DNA of 64,000 nucleotides, taken from the NCBI RefSeq assembly GCF_003149045.1, contig NZ_QGDU01000005.1, positions 1 to 64,000 on the forward strand. The letters are read 5' to 3'. Under the pieces are notes generated by a model. The model was given only the letters and a program-made list of their open reading frames with translations, did not search any database and was not told the DNA's origin. This DNA is from Fibrobacter sp. UWR4 (GTDB lineage Bacteria; Fibrobacterota; Fibrobacteria; Fibrobacterales; Fibrobacteraceae). Position numbers and translations under genes: made by a program. This document shows, piece after piece, positions 9,080 through 16,780 of the stretch (its first letter is position 1; every line of letters begins with the position of its first letter).

Positions 9080-9937
9080 CTATTGACCGATGGATTTTAG
9101 GAGTGCCCGGATATTGCCTTCGTAATCATAGGACAGCGGATCCGTATCCAGGATTCTTGCATCCAGTTCCTTGGCGAGGGTAGCGGCAGCCCGCTTGCTA
9201 AACTGGGGCTGGACAAACACGATATGAACGTTGTTGGCCTTACCCGTCTTAATCAGGTTTGCCAGGTCGCGAGGCTTCGGTTCCTTGCCAGCTACTTCTA
9301 CGGTCAGCTGTTTCATGCCGTAATCACGGGCGAAATAGCCATAGGCCGGATGGAAGACAATAAAGGTGCGGCTATTGGCAGGAAGTTTGTTAATGGTCTG
9401 ACGGAGTTCCACGTCCAACTTTTTCAGGCGAAAGATCAAGTCGTTGGCTCGCTTGCGGTAAAGAACCTTGTGGTCTGCGTCCAGACTCATGAGAGCCTCG
9501 CAAACATTTTCCGCCACCTGCATCATCTGCATGGGAGATGTCCACAGGTGGGGATCCAGATCATCGTCATCCCCATGGTGATGATGTTCTTCACCACCTT
9601 CATGATGGTGTTCATCCTCTTCTATCCAGGCAATTCCCTTGGAAAGAGAAATTACATTGACGTTCTTGTTCACGCCCTTGAATCGCGGAAGCCAGGCAGC
9701 ATCCATGCCGGAACCATCACTGAAGTAAACAGAAGCCTTTGCAAATTCCTTGAGGGAAGCGGGCTTCGGTTCAAAGGTATGAGGGTCCGCCCCAGGAGGA
9801 AGCATCGCCACCACATCCACCTGGTCACCGCCAATTTCCTTTACCACACTGGAGTAAGGTTGCAGAGAAACTGCTACCGTCAAATTGGCCGCAAACAGGG
9901 ACGCACAAAACGCCAATACAATAAATACAAGACGCAT
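9080..9937 (-). CDS. znuA: Zinc ABC transporter periplasmic binding protein (ZnuA-like)
   Basis: A 285-residue cluster A-I solute-binding protein with a signal peptide (cleavage near LFAANL). Family features: LPPGADPHTFEP holding the first His ligand, a His/Asp-rich loop at about residues 112-131 typical of zinc rather than manganese binders, DPHLWTSP with the second His, FHPAYGYFARDYG with the third, and the DTDPL acidic ligand block near the end. It captures zinc in the periplasm for the ATPase encoded seven bases downstream. Its ATG shares one base with the TAA stop of the HAD gene (TAATG), so the three are translationally linked. Confidence 0.88.
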   Translation of the reverse strand: MRLVFIVLAFCASLFAANLTVAVSLQPYSSVVKEIGGDQVDVVAMLPPGADPHTFEPKPASLKEFAKASVYFSDGSGMDAAWLPRFKGVNKNVNVISLSKGIAWIEEDEHHHEGGEEHHHHGDDDDLDPHLWTSPMQMMQVAENVCEALMSLDADHKVLYRKRANDLIFRLKKLDVELRQTINKLPANSRTFIVFHPAYGYFARDYGMKQLTVEVAGKEPKPRDLANLIKTGKANNVHIVFVQPQFSKRAAATLAKELDARILDTDPLSYDYEGNIRALLKSIGQ

Positions 9938-10734
9938 TAAATGCGGCCCTCGATAAACCCATCAAAATCAATATCGCTCACCATGTCCACCACGATTTCG
10001 GGTTTCACGTCAAGCTTTTCCAAGTCAGCCATCTTGGTTTCGCCACAAAGGGGCAACACAAAACGGCAGCCACTACGCCTTGCCAGCTCGAAGTCCGTAT
10101 AGAGGCGATCCCCAACGAACAGGATTTCTTCAGGGTCGTACTTTTTCAGAAGTTCCGACAACATGGCAGGATTGGGCTTACCAAAGCTTCGTTCCGGTTC
10201 TACGCCGTAAGCGGTCTTCAGCAAGGCCATAAAGCTTCCAATGTCGGGCACAGGGCCATTGGCATCGGGGCAGACAAAATCCGTGTGGGTCACCCAGAAA
10301 GGAATCTTACGCTGGACGCGGAAGGACAGTTCACAAAGTTCGCGGTAGTCAAAGCTATTGTGGTAGGCAATCAGGACCAGTTCCGTATCTTCTACGCTCG
10401 GGCGCAGATTCAGGGTGGGATCCTGGGCAGCAAACCATTCCGTCACTTCGGGATTGGCAAAGAAGTACACGTTCTTGATGCCTTCTTCATGAATCGCATT
10501 CAAGGAAAGATACAGGGCGGAAATAATCGCATCGTCCCTTAAGGGGAGCCCCATCACCTTCAGGCGGTTCTCATAGAAGACCGGAGACTTACTGGTGTTG
10601 TTACTCAGATAGTAGACGGGAACATGCTTGGCCACATTATTGACAGTCTTCACCGCCTTGGGATAGGGACGTCCACTCAGGTACAAGGTACCATCCAAGT
10701 CAAATACAACAGCTTTTACCGGCTTACAAGTCAT
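9937..10734 (-). CDS. HAD-superfamily IIA phosphatase (NagD-like)
   Basis: A 265-residue HAD hydrolase: motif I VVFDLDGTLYLS with the nucleophile Asp near residue 11, motif II YYLSNNTSKS, the capping region, then KPNPAML and motif IV FVGDRLYTDFELARRSG. This order is that of the IIA subfamily (NagD, phosphoglycolate and p-nitrophenyl phosphatases), which dephosphorylates small cytoplasmic metabolites. It is the first gene of the zinc-uptake transcript and overlaps znuA by one base. Whether it has any role in metal uptake is unclear. Confidence 0.85.
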   Translation of the reverse strand: MTCKPVKAVVFDLDGTLYLSGRPYPKAVKTVNNVAKHVPVYYLSNNTSKSPVFYENRLKVMGLPLRDDAIISALYLSLNAIHEEGIKNVYFFANPEVTEWFAAQDPTLNLRPSVEDTELVLIAYHNSFDYRELCELSFRVQRKIPFWVTHTDFVCPDANGPVPDIGSFMALLKTAYGVEPERSFGKPNPAMLSELLKKYDPEEILFVGDRLYTDFELARRSGCRFVLPLCGETKMADLEKLDVKPEIVVDMVSDIDFDGFIEGRI

Positions 10735-10749
10735 GTGCTAAATATAAAA

Positions 10750-10945
10750 AAGAGACTAGAGACCAGGTTCTAGAGACTAAAGAAAAGACCGATCTCTTGA
10801 GGCCGACAGCTCACTCGCGACGCTCGCTTGAGGTATGAGGTCGCGGCTTCGACGCTAGAGGTTTATGGAGAAAGATGAGATCATTGATTCCAAGGGCTAG
10901 GGAACATCCCTAATTTCTAATTTCTAGTTTCTAGTCTCTAGGTTC
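10750..10945. repeat. Intergenic repeat block with inverted ends
   Basis: The gap between the HAD gene and rsmE is built of short repeats. The left edge reads AGAGACTAGAGACC and TTCTAGAGACT; the right edge has TTTCTAATTTCTAGTTTCTAGTCTCTAGG, giving an inverted AGAGACTAGA at both sides. Between them 10829-10844 is TTGAGGTATGAGGTCG, an exact inverse copy of 34509-34524. A related TAGAAACTAGAACCTAGAAAT string occurs at 14786-14810. The block could be a degenerate MITE-like or REP-like element. Confidence 0.55.
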
Positions 10946-10965
10946 AAGTTTCTATCTTGCAGTTT

Positions 10966-11676
10966 ATGAAAACACCTGATAGCCGCTTCTATTGCCCGCT
11001 CATTACCGAGGGCATCATCACACTGGACGAAAACGAAAGTACCCACGCTGTGCGAGTATGTCGTGCTGCAGTCGGCGATGTGCTGCAACTTTCTGACGGA
11101 CTAGGACATTATGCTGATGCCACCATCGTGAAAGCAGATGCCCGTGGTTGCGAAGTCCAGGTAGATTGCGTCGAAACAGCCGGAAGCGATCGCCCTAAGG
11201 TTTCCCTAGGAATCGCCTGCCTCAAGGACGATGCCCTGGAGGAAGTGGTTTTTCATGCGGCACAGACAGAAATTGACAGCATTGTATTCTTGCGTACCGA
11301 CTACTCCCAGGAGCCAAAGAACTCCGACTTGAAGAAAACCGTTCGACGCGCTGAGCTAAAGAGTCTCGTAAGCCTTAAGCAATCCAAGAAGCCCTGGATG
11401 ACAAAAATCGAAGGTCCCGTAGAATTCAAGGAATGGCTGAAAGATTATGCAGGAGACCTAGTCCTTTGCGATATGGATGGCGAACAGGCGCCGTCTCCCG
11501 AAAAGTTAGCCAATCCCACCACCCTACTGGTAGGTCCGGAAGGAGGCTTTTCTCCGGCAGAAATCCAGGCCATTAAAGATTTCAAGGGCGGTCAGGTACA
11601 TCTCATGAAATTAGGTCCTACCCGACTCCGCGCACGAACAGCCGCTATTATCGCCTTAGGTAAAATCGTGTGCTAA
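10966..11676 (+). CDS. rsmE: 16S rRNA m3U1498 methyltransferase RsmE
   Basis: A 236-residue SPOUT-class enzyme that methylates N3 of U1498 in 16S rRNA in the 30S subunit. An N-terminal PUA-like part (HAVRVCRAAVGDVLQLSDG) is followed by the SPOUT domain with LLVGPEGGFSPAEI and the knot segment KLGPTRLRARTAAIIALG. The usual LRxETA of the family reads LRARTA here, so a normally conserved Glu is Arg. ATG at 10966 is preferred to the TTG three codons earlier. Confidence 0.9.
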   Translation: MKTPDSRFYCPLITEGIITLDENESTHAVRVCRAAVGDVLQLSDGLGHYADATIVKADARGCEVQVDCVETAGSDRPKVSLGIACLKDDALEEVVFHAAQTEIDSIVFLRTDYSQEPKNSDLKKTVRRAELKSLVSLKQSKKPWMTKIEGPVEFKEWLKDYAGDLVLCDMDGEQAPSPEKLANPTTLLVGPEGGFSPAEIQAIKDFKGGQVHLMKLGPTRLRARTAAIIALGKIVC

Positions 11677-11762
11677 TTGGGATATACCCTTCTCTCAATT
11701 TCTCCAACATTTTTACATTTTCAACGATTATTCCAGTTTTATTTTAGCGGGGATGAGGATTT

Positions 11763-13457
11763 ATGGTCATTTATTACATGATTGCGGCCCTGGTGTTGTC
11801 AGTAATCAACATCTGTATTTTGACATACGTCAATTCCAAGAGAACAACGTCTTACTATACGACCATGTTCCATGTGATGACCATCCAAATTTTTGGTCAT
11901 CTATGCCTGGCACTTTCCACAAACCTCGAAGAAGCCTTACTGGCAAATAAGATCGCCTACGTAGGCGCCGTATACGTGCCGCTCCTGTTCTTCCTGGGCG
12001 AACTTACCCTCTGCAACATCCGCATTACCAAGCGGCTCCGTATAGGACTTTTCCTGTTCAGTTCCATTGTCTTTGGTTTCGCCTTGACCACCGGCTGGAG
12101 CGACATCTTCTATAAGAGCGCGACGCTGGTTTACAAGAACGGCGTCACAGACTTTGAACCGGTTTTTGGTCCCGCCCACATTCTGTTCAACATCATGCTA
12201 GGTCTGTACCTGTCCTCCGGCATTTGCGTTCTTGTATATACGTTGGTCAAGGAATTGAACGTATCCTACAAGAACCTCATGGGACTTGCGGTTATTGGCG
12301 TCGTAAGCATCGGAGCGTTCTTCGTATTCCGCGAACTGAAATGCGACATGCTGCTCATGCCTGCCATTTACCTCATCGTGGAATACGTAATGATTACCAT
12401 TTCCCACCGAGTAGGTAAGTACGATATTGAAGGCATCATCCGCGACACCCTGGAATTCCAGAACGAAAACGTCTACCTGTCCGTGACCAACGACCTTTGC
12501 TACATCGGTTGTAATGACATCGCCCTCCATCATTTCCCCACTCTGAGAACTTTCCGCGTTGACACCAAGATCCAGGAAACCAACGACCTGGGCAACATCC
12601 TTCTTCGCCTCATCAAGAAGTTCTCCCCCCAGGAACTTTGCCTAGTGGACTGTTTCCAGTACGGCAAAAAATATTACAAGGTTGTCCTGAGGAATATGCA
12701 CCATGGTGAAAAGGTATGTGGCTACATGTTCCGCATCGAAGATGACACCAAGATGCAACGTTACATCAAGCTTCTGGACAAGTACAACAGCGAACTTGCC
12801 AACGACGTCCAGACGAAGGACGAACACATCCAGAACATCCAGGAACAGATGATCGTTGGCATGGCCAACATGGTGGAAAGTCGCGACAGCACTACAGGCG
12901 GCCACATCCGCCGTACAAGCCAGGTGGTAAAGATTCTGATTAACGAAATGAAGAAGAGCGGATCCTACACATCCATGAACGCTTTCTTCAACGCAGTCAT
13001 CAAGGCCGCCCCCATGCACGACCTGGGAAAGATCGCCGTGGAAGATTCTATCCTGCGTAAGCCCGGCAAATTTGACGTAAATGAATTTGAAGTGATGAAG
13101 ACCCACTCCGAAAAGGGCGCCACCATTGTGGAAAACCTGCTGAAGGATGTGGAATCCGAGCAGTTGGTCAACATTGCAAGGAACGTCGCTCATTACCATC
13201 ACGAACGCTGGGACGGCACCGGCTACCCGGCTCATCTTAAGGGAAATGAAATTCCGCTGGAAGCCCGTATTATGGCTGTGGCCGATGTATATGACGCTCT
13301 AGTCAGCCGTCGTTGCTACAAAGAAAAGATGTCCTACGCAGAAGCCTTCGACATCATCACCAGTGCCATGGGCAGCCAATTTGATCCCGCCCTCAAGACA
13401 CCTTTCATCAACTGCCATAAGGAATTGGAAGCCTTCTACGAAAGTAACGGGGATTAA
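11763..13457 (+). CDS. 7TM sensor with HD-GYP phosphodiesterase domain
   Basis: A 564-residue membrane protein. Residues 1-215 hold about seven hydrophobic helices, like the 7TM N-terminus of some histidine kinases. Residues about 225-345 look like a PAS-type sensory segment. Residues about 365-555 are the HD-GYP domain: HDLGK metal ligands, KTHSEKG and HHERWDGTGYP with the GYP motif, then AVADVYDALVSRR. HD-GYP enzymes break down cyclic di-GMP (or related dinucleotides). No GGDEF or REC domain is present. A ribosome site GAGGA lies just before the ATG. A monocistronic unit closed by hairpins at 13465 and 13492. Confidence 0.88.
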   Translation: MVIYYMIAALVLSVINICILTYVNSKRTTSYYTTMFHVMTIQIFGHLCLALSTNLEEALLANKIAYVGAVYVPLLFFLGELTLCNIRITKRLRIGLFLFSSIVFGFALTTGWSDIFYKSATLVYKNGVTDFEPVFGPAHILFNIMLGLYLSSGICVLVYTLVKELNVSYKNLMGLAVIGVVSIGAFFVFRELKCDMLLMPAIYLIVEYVMITISHRVGKYDIEGIIRDTLEFQNENVYLSVTNDLCYIGCNDIALHHFPTLRTFRVDTKIQETNDLGNILLRLIKKFSPQELCLVDCFQYGKKYYKVVLRNMHHGEKVCGYMFRIEDDTKMQRYIKLLDKYNSELANDVQTKDEHIQNIQEQMIVGMANMVESRDSTTGGHIRRTSQVVKILINEMKKSGSYTSMNAFFNAVIKAAPMHDLGKIAVEDSILRKPGKFDVNEFEVMKTHSEKGATIVENLLKDVESEQLVNIARNVAHYHHERWDGTGYPAHLKGNEIPLEARIMAVADVYDALVSRRCYKEKMSYAEAFDIITSAMGSQFDPALKTPFINCHKELEAFYESNGD

Positions 13458-13464
13458 TAAGTCC

Positions 13465-13537
13465 CGAAGGAAATTCCTTCGTTCTTACACAAAAGAAAAA
13501 GGTCCTCAAAGCTAAGCTTTAGGATCTTTTTCTTTTT
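13465..13537. terminator. Two hairpins after the HD-GYP gene
   Basis: First hairpin CGAAGGAA-A-TTCCTTCG (13465-13481), a perfect palindrome. Second hairpin AAAGAAAAAGGTCCT..AAAGC-TAA-GCTTT..AGGATCTTTTTCTTT (13492-13537) with A and T tracts, fit to stop transcription from both converging genes (HD-GYP and purT). Confidence 0.8.
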
Positions 13538-13561
13538 AGAGGATGCGCAGCATCCTTTTCA

Positions 13562-14746
13562 TTACAGGCTTACTTTCACCTTTTCGCGCATGGCCATGAC
13601 AGCGTCCTTGGCTTCTTCCACAGTATTGCGGCGAGCAAGGAGAACTCCCATGCGGCGGTGGCCCTTCAGTTCCGGCTTACCGAAGAGGCGGAGGCCGGTA
13701 TCCGGTTCTGCCAGAACTTCTTCCAGGCCGCTGAACTTCACCTGGGTGGAGTTGCCGTCGCAGACGATTGCCTTACTTGCGCTGGGGCCGTGGAAAGCAA
13801 TGTTGGGAATGGGCAGGCCCAGAATGGCGCGTGCGTGGAGGGCAAATTCGGAAAGGTCCTGAGAGATCAAGGTCACCATACCGGTGTCGTGAGGTCTGGG
13901 GCTCACTTCGCTGAACAAGACTTCATCCTTGCAGACGAACAGTTCAACACCGAAGATGCCGCGACCGCCCAGAGCATCGGTGACCTTCTTGGCGATGACC
14001 TTTGCCTGTTCCAGAAGTTCCGGCTTCATGGGCTGGGGCTGCCAGGATTCCTGATAGTCGCCGCCCACCTGATGGTGACCGATGGGTTCCAGGAATGCGG
14101 TACCTGCAACATGGCGGACAGTGAGCAAAGTAATTTCGTAATCAAAGGGGACGAAACCTTCGATAATCACACGGCTAGCCTTGCCGGTGCGGCCTTCGTT
14201 CTGGGAAATATTCCAGGAATTTTCGATGTCGGCTTCAGTCTTGATGACACTCTGGCCGTGGCCGGAGGAGCTCATGACGGGCTTGATGACGCAAGGAATA
14301 CCGATTTCCTTGACTGCAGCCTTGAAGTCCTCGAAGTTGTCGGCAAACTTGTAGGGGCTGGTCTTGATGCCAAGTTCTTCAGCAGCGAGACGGCGGATAC
14401 CTTCGCGGTTCATGGTCAGCTTGGTTGCCTTGGCGGTAGGAATCACGGTGTAGCCTTCGGATTCCATCTGGACCAGAGTATCGGTAGCGATAGCTTCCAC
14501 TTCGGGAACGATGTAGTCGGGCTTTTCCAGCTCGATGACGCGGCGCAGTTCTGCACCGTCCAACATGTTGATCACATGAGAGCGGTGAGCCACCTGCATG
14601 CCCGGGGCATTTGCATAACGGTCCACGGCGATTACTTCCACGCCGAGACGCATCATTTCGATGATGACTTCCTTACCCAGTTCACCTGCACCGCAGAAGA
14701 GAACCTTAGTTGCACTAGAGCTAAGCGGGGTACCGATTTCAGCCAT
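13562..14746 (-). CDS. purT: Formate-dependent phosphoribosylglycinamide formyltransferase PurT
   Basis: A 394-residue ATP-grasp enzyme making formyl-GAR from GAR, formate and ATP in purine synthesis; it uses no folate. Seen: N-terminal Rossmann-like [11 protein letters not shown] (residues 16-26), [16 protein letters not shown], the ATP-grasp segment [27 protein letters not shown] and [16 protein letters not shown]. Length equals the E. coli enzyme (392). ATG with AAGGAG six bases upstream. Confidence 0.95.
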   Translation of the reverse strand: MAEIGTPLSSSATKVLFCGAGELGKEVIIEMMRLGVEVIAVDRYANAPGMQVAHRSHVINMLDGAELRRVIELEKPDYIVPEVEAIATDTLVQMESEGYTVIPTAKATKLTMNREGIRRLAAEELGIKTSPYKFADNFEDFKAAVKEIGIPCVIKPVMSSSGHGQSVIKTEADIENSWNISQNEGRTGKASRVIIEGFVPFDYEITLLTVRHVAGTAFLEPIGHHQVGGDYQESWQPQPMKPELLEQAKVIAKKVTDALGGRGIFGVELFVCKDEVLFSEVSPRPHDTGMVTLISQDLSEFALHARAILGLPIPNIAFHGPSASKAIVCDGNSTQVKFSGLEEVLAEPDTGLRLFGKPELKGHRRMGVLLARRNTVEEAKDAVMAMREKVKVSL

Positions 14747-14783
14747 AAAAAACTCCTTGAAAGTATCTCAAAGATAGCTTTTT

Positions 14784-14811
14784 AGAGATTAGAAACTAGA
14801 ACCTAGAAATT
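14784..14811. repeat. Short TAGAAAC/TAGAACC repeat
   Basis: AGAGATTAGAAACTAGAACC followed by TAGAAATT, made of the same TAGARAC units seen in the gap at 10750-10945. It lies between purT and the outer-membrane protein gene. Confidence 0.5.
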
Positions 14812-14864
14812 AAAAAAAGGAACCCTTTTCGCATTTCTATCCCTTAACCTCTAGCTTTTTGCTC

Positions 14865-16481
14865 CTAAAACCTGTAATCCACGGGGTTGAAGAGGAACTT
14901 GACGCCGGCACGAACCCAGCCATCAGCACCATCCTCTCCTACAATATGGTCTAGATTTTCATAAATGCGGAATCCGCCCCCTACGTAGTACTCAAACCAG
15001 GACTTAACCTTCTCGCGGTAGAGCACATCGAAAACGTATTGAGCCTCTTCTACACCGGATGTAGAGTGAGTCGCTTCCAAAGCGGAGTCATAATCTCCAT
15101 ACAGTTCCTTATCCCCCTGACGGAGCCAGGCGAGGGACAAGTCTACGGAACGATTCTTAAGGGTCCAGTTCACATCCAGCCACATATCCAGAGCGTCAGG
15201 ACCGCGACGGTAACCAACAGGATAATCCACGAAGTATGCGTCGGCGTAATCCGGATCGTTCTGTTCGCGATAGTTACTGCGATAAAGCTTACGTCCGGTA
15301 TATTTCACCAGCGGAAGGCGGCTATTATTGGACGCTGGATCTGTCAAAACCACATCAAAACGAGTCGTAAACTTTCCGTACTTCAGAGTAGGAATTTCCT
15401 GATAGTATCCCACCAGATAATTGATGATGGAACGGGAAGTCCCCTTGTCATCATCCTCCCCCACTGGGCTGTTCAGATCTTCCATATTCATCTGGCCATA
15501 GAACTTGCCGCCCTGAACAGGCTTAAAGCCAACTTCGATGGATGTGGCCGCCGAGGTATAACCCGTAGCATAATTATCGTGCCAGTACATGAAAGGATTC
15601 ATGGACCTGAATTCCAGGGATTTGCCCCCTACCATACTGGTTTCTACCAGATAGGCCCAGAAATGTTTCATTTCCACGCCGAAGCGATGGAATACAAGAT
15701 TTTTCACATTTTCGGTGTAAGTACGATTTCGCTGATTCGAAACTTGCTTATCCGGTTCAGTGCACTTCTGCGCGTAGGCTTCCGTTCCATAAGGAGGACA
15801 ACCCGTAGAGTGATCGATCACATCCCCATAAAGCCAGGCGTTCAAGGAACTGAGCAAGAAATCATAGCGGAAGATTCCCGGATTAAACTTCCAGTGGATT
15901 CCGTCATGGTAAGGAATGCCCCCGATGAACACATCGTTGGGAGACGTTTTCACATCGGCATCAAAACGACCGATTTGCACATAACCGACAGGATTGTTCC
16001 AGCGGGCATAGGCGTTATAAGGAACATTGATGTCCAATTCGCTAGGCTTGTATGTCAAATTGGTTTTCGTACCACTTTGATACCAGGCTTCCAGATCCTT
16101 ACGCAAGGGTAATTCCATCAGGAAATGGAAATTCTTGTAACCCGCGCGGAAACTTAGGGTGAAGAACGGTTCAATACGATCCTCGTAATTACGGCCAGTT
16201 TCCAGGGGAATCTGCAAGCCACGCCAATTACCGCCAAACCAGTCGGATGTATCCGCAGCAAAATAGGAAGCGGTTGGTCCTCCATTAAAGCCAAAATTGA
16301 AGTCCGTACCAACTTGAACGTAGCCCTTATAAGCGGATGAATCCTGCCACAAGGATGTGCGCCACTGCGGAACCGTTACCGAGCGGTCCACAAGAATCGC
16401 AGGCGGAACAATATCTACGGCATACGCAGCAGAAATTCCAAGCGCAAGTATTGAAAAATTACGTCCAGACAAAAACTTCAT
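14865..16481 (-). CDS. Predicted outer-membrane beta-barrel protein
   Basis: A 538-residue protein with a signal peptide (MKFLSGRNFSILALGISAAYA). The mature chain is rich in aromatic residues with many alternating polar/apolar strands (for example FTLSFRAGYKNFHFLMELPL, YVQIGRFDADV) and ends in a typical barrel-closing ...PVDYRF with a terminal Phe. The plan is that of a large outer-membrane barrel; the block NNPVGYVQIGRF...NDVFIGGIPYHDG recalls Wzi-like capsule proteins, but I am not sure. I chose the ATG at 16481, since the ORF upstream of it is not signal-like. No partner genes adjoin it. Confidence 0.65.
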   Translation of the reverse strand: MKFLSGRNFSILALGISAAYAVDIVPPAILVDRSVTVPQWRTSLWQDSSAYKGYVQVGTDFNFGFNGGPTASYFAADTSDWFGGNWRGLQIPLETGRNYEDRIEPFFTLSFRAGYKNFHFLMELPLRKDLEAWYQSGTKTNLTYKPSELDINVPYNAYARWNNPVGYVQIGRFDADVKTSPNDVFIGGIPYHDGIHWKFNPGIFRYDFLLSSLNAWLYGDVIDHSTGCPPYGTEAYAQKCTEPDKQVSNQRNRTYTENVKNLVFHRFGVEMKHFWAYLVETSMVGGKSLEFRSMNPFMYWHDNYATGYTSAATSIEVGFKPVQGGKFYGQMNMEDLNSPVGEDDDKGTSRSIINYLVGYYQEIPTLKYGKFTTRFDVVLTDPASNNSRLPLVKYTGRKLYRSNYREQNDPDYADAYFVDYPVGYRRGPDALDMWLDVNWTLKNRSVDLSLAWLRQGDKELYGDYDSALEATHSTSGVEEAQYVFDVLYREKVKSWFEYYVGGGFRIYENLDHIVGEDGADGWVRAGVKFLFNPVDYRF

Positions 16482-16529
16482 ATTCTGAATGTAGTAAAAA
16501 TGATACCGCACGAACGGTAATCGTGAGGA

Positions 16530-16750
16530 GCAAGCGGCTGATCTTAATCAGCCGTGGCGACGAGAGTGAGTGCAAATCGTAGGTTCTTCATCAGACGTAC
16601 TGCACGAACGGTATATAAAAGAACTGCCCAGGCAGGGAGACCCAGGCAGTTCCTTGTGTTGTGTTGAGCATGCACTCGCATGCTCTTGTGTGTGTGTGTT
16701 TCGTCGGGGTGCACCAGGCATAGCCCGCTACAAGAAACTTGTAGCAGAAT
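16530..16750. other. Hairpin-rich gap downstream of ftsZ
   Basis: The 299-base gap between ftsZ and the barrel protein gene carries several inverted repeats: CGGCTGAT/ATCAGCCG near 16533-16554, the ftsZ terminator at 16617-16652, GAGCATGC-ACTC-GCATGCTC at 16664-16683 followed by a TG run, and GCTACAAG-AAA-CTTGTAGC at 16729-16747. A direct repeat GCACGAACGGTA occurs at 16508 and 16602. Confidence 0.6.
16617..16652 (-). terminator. Terminator of the dcw cluster
   Basis: On the minus strand the sequence is GAACTGCC, a 16-base loop region, GGCAGTTC and then TTTTATA. It lies about 130 bases after the ftsZ stop codon, the last gene of the cluster. Confidence 0.75.
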
Positions 16751-16780
16751 GCTTTGCCTGACGGCCCATCAATCTCCTGA

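Noticed and set aside
14865-16481. Wzi-type capsule assembly protein
   Set aside because: Only loose resemblance in one block; without a capsule cluster nearby I kept the broader outer-membrane barrel call.
16690-16706. TG-rich run after the 16664 hairpin
   Set aside because: A short low-complexity tract; no sign that it is a phase-variable switch because it is not in a coding or promoter region.
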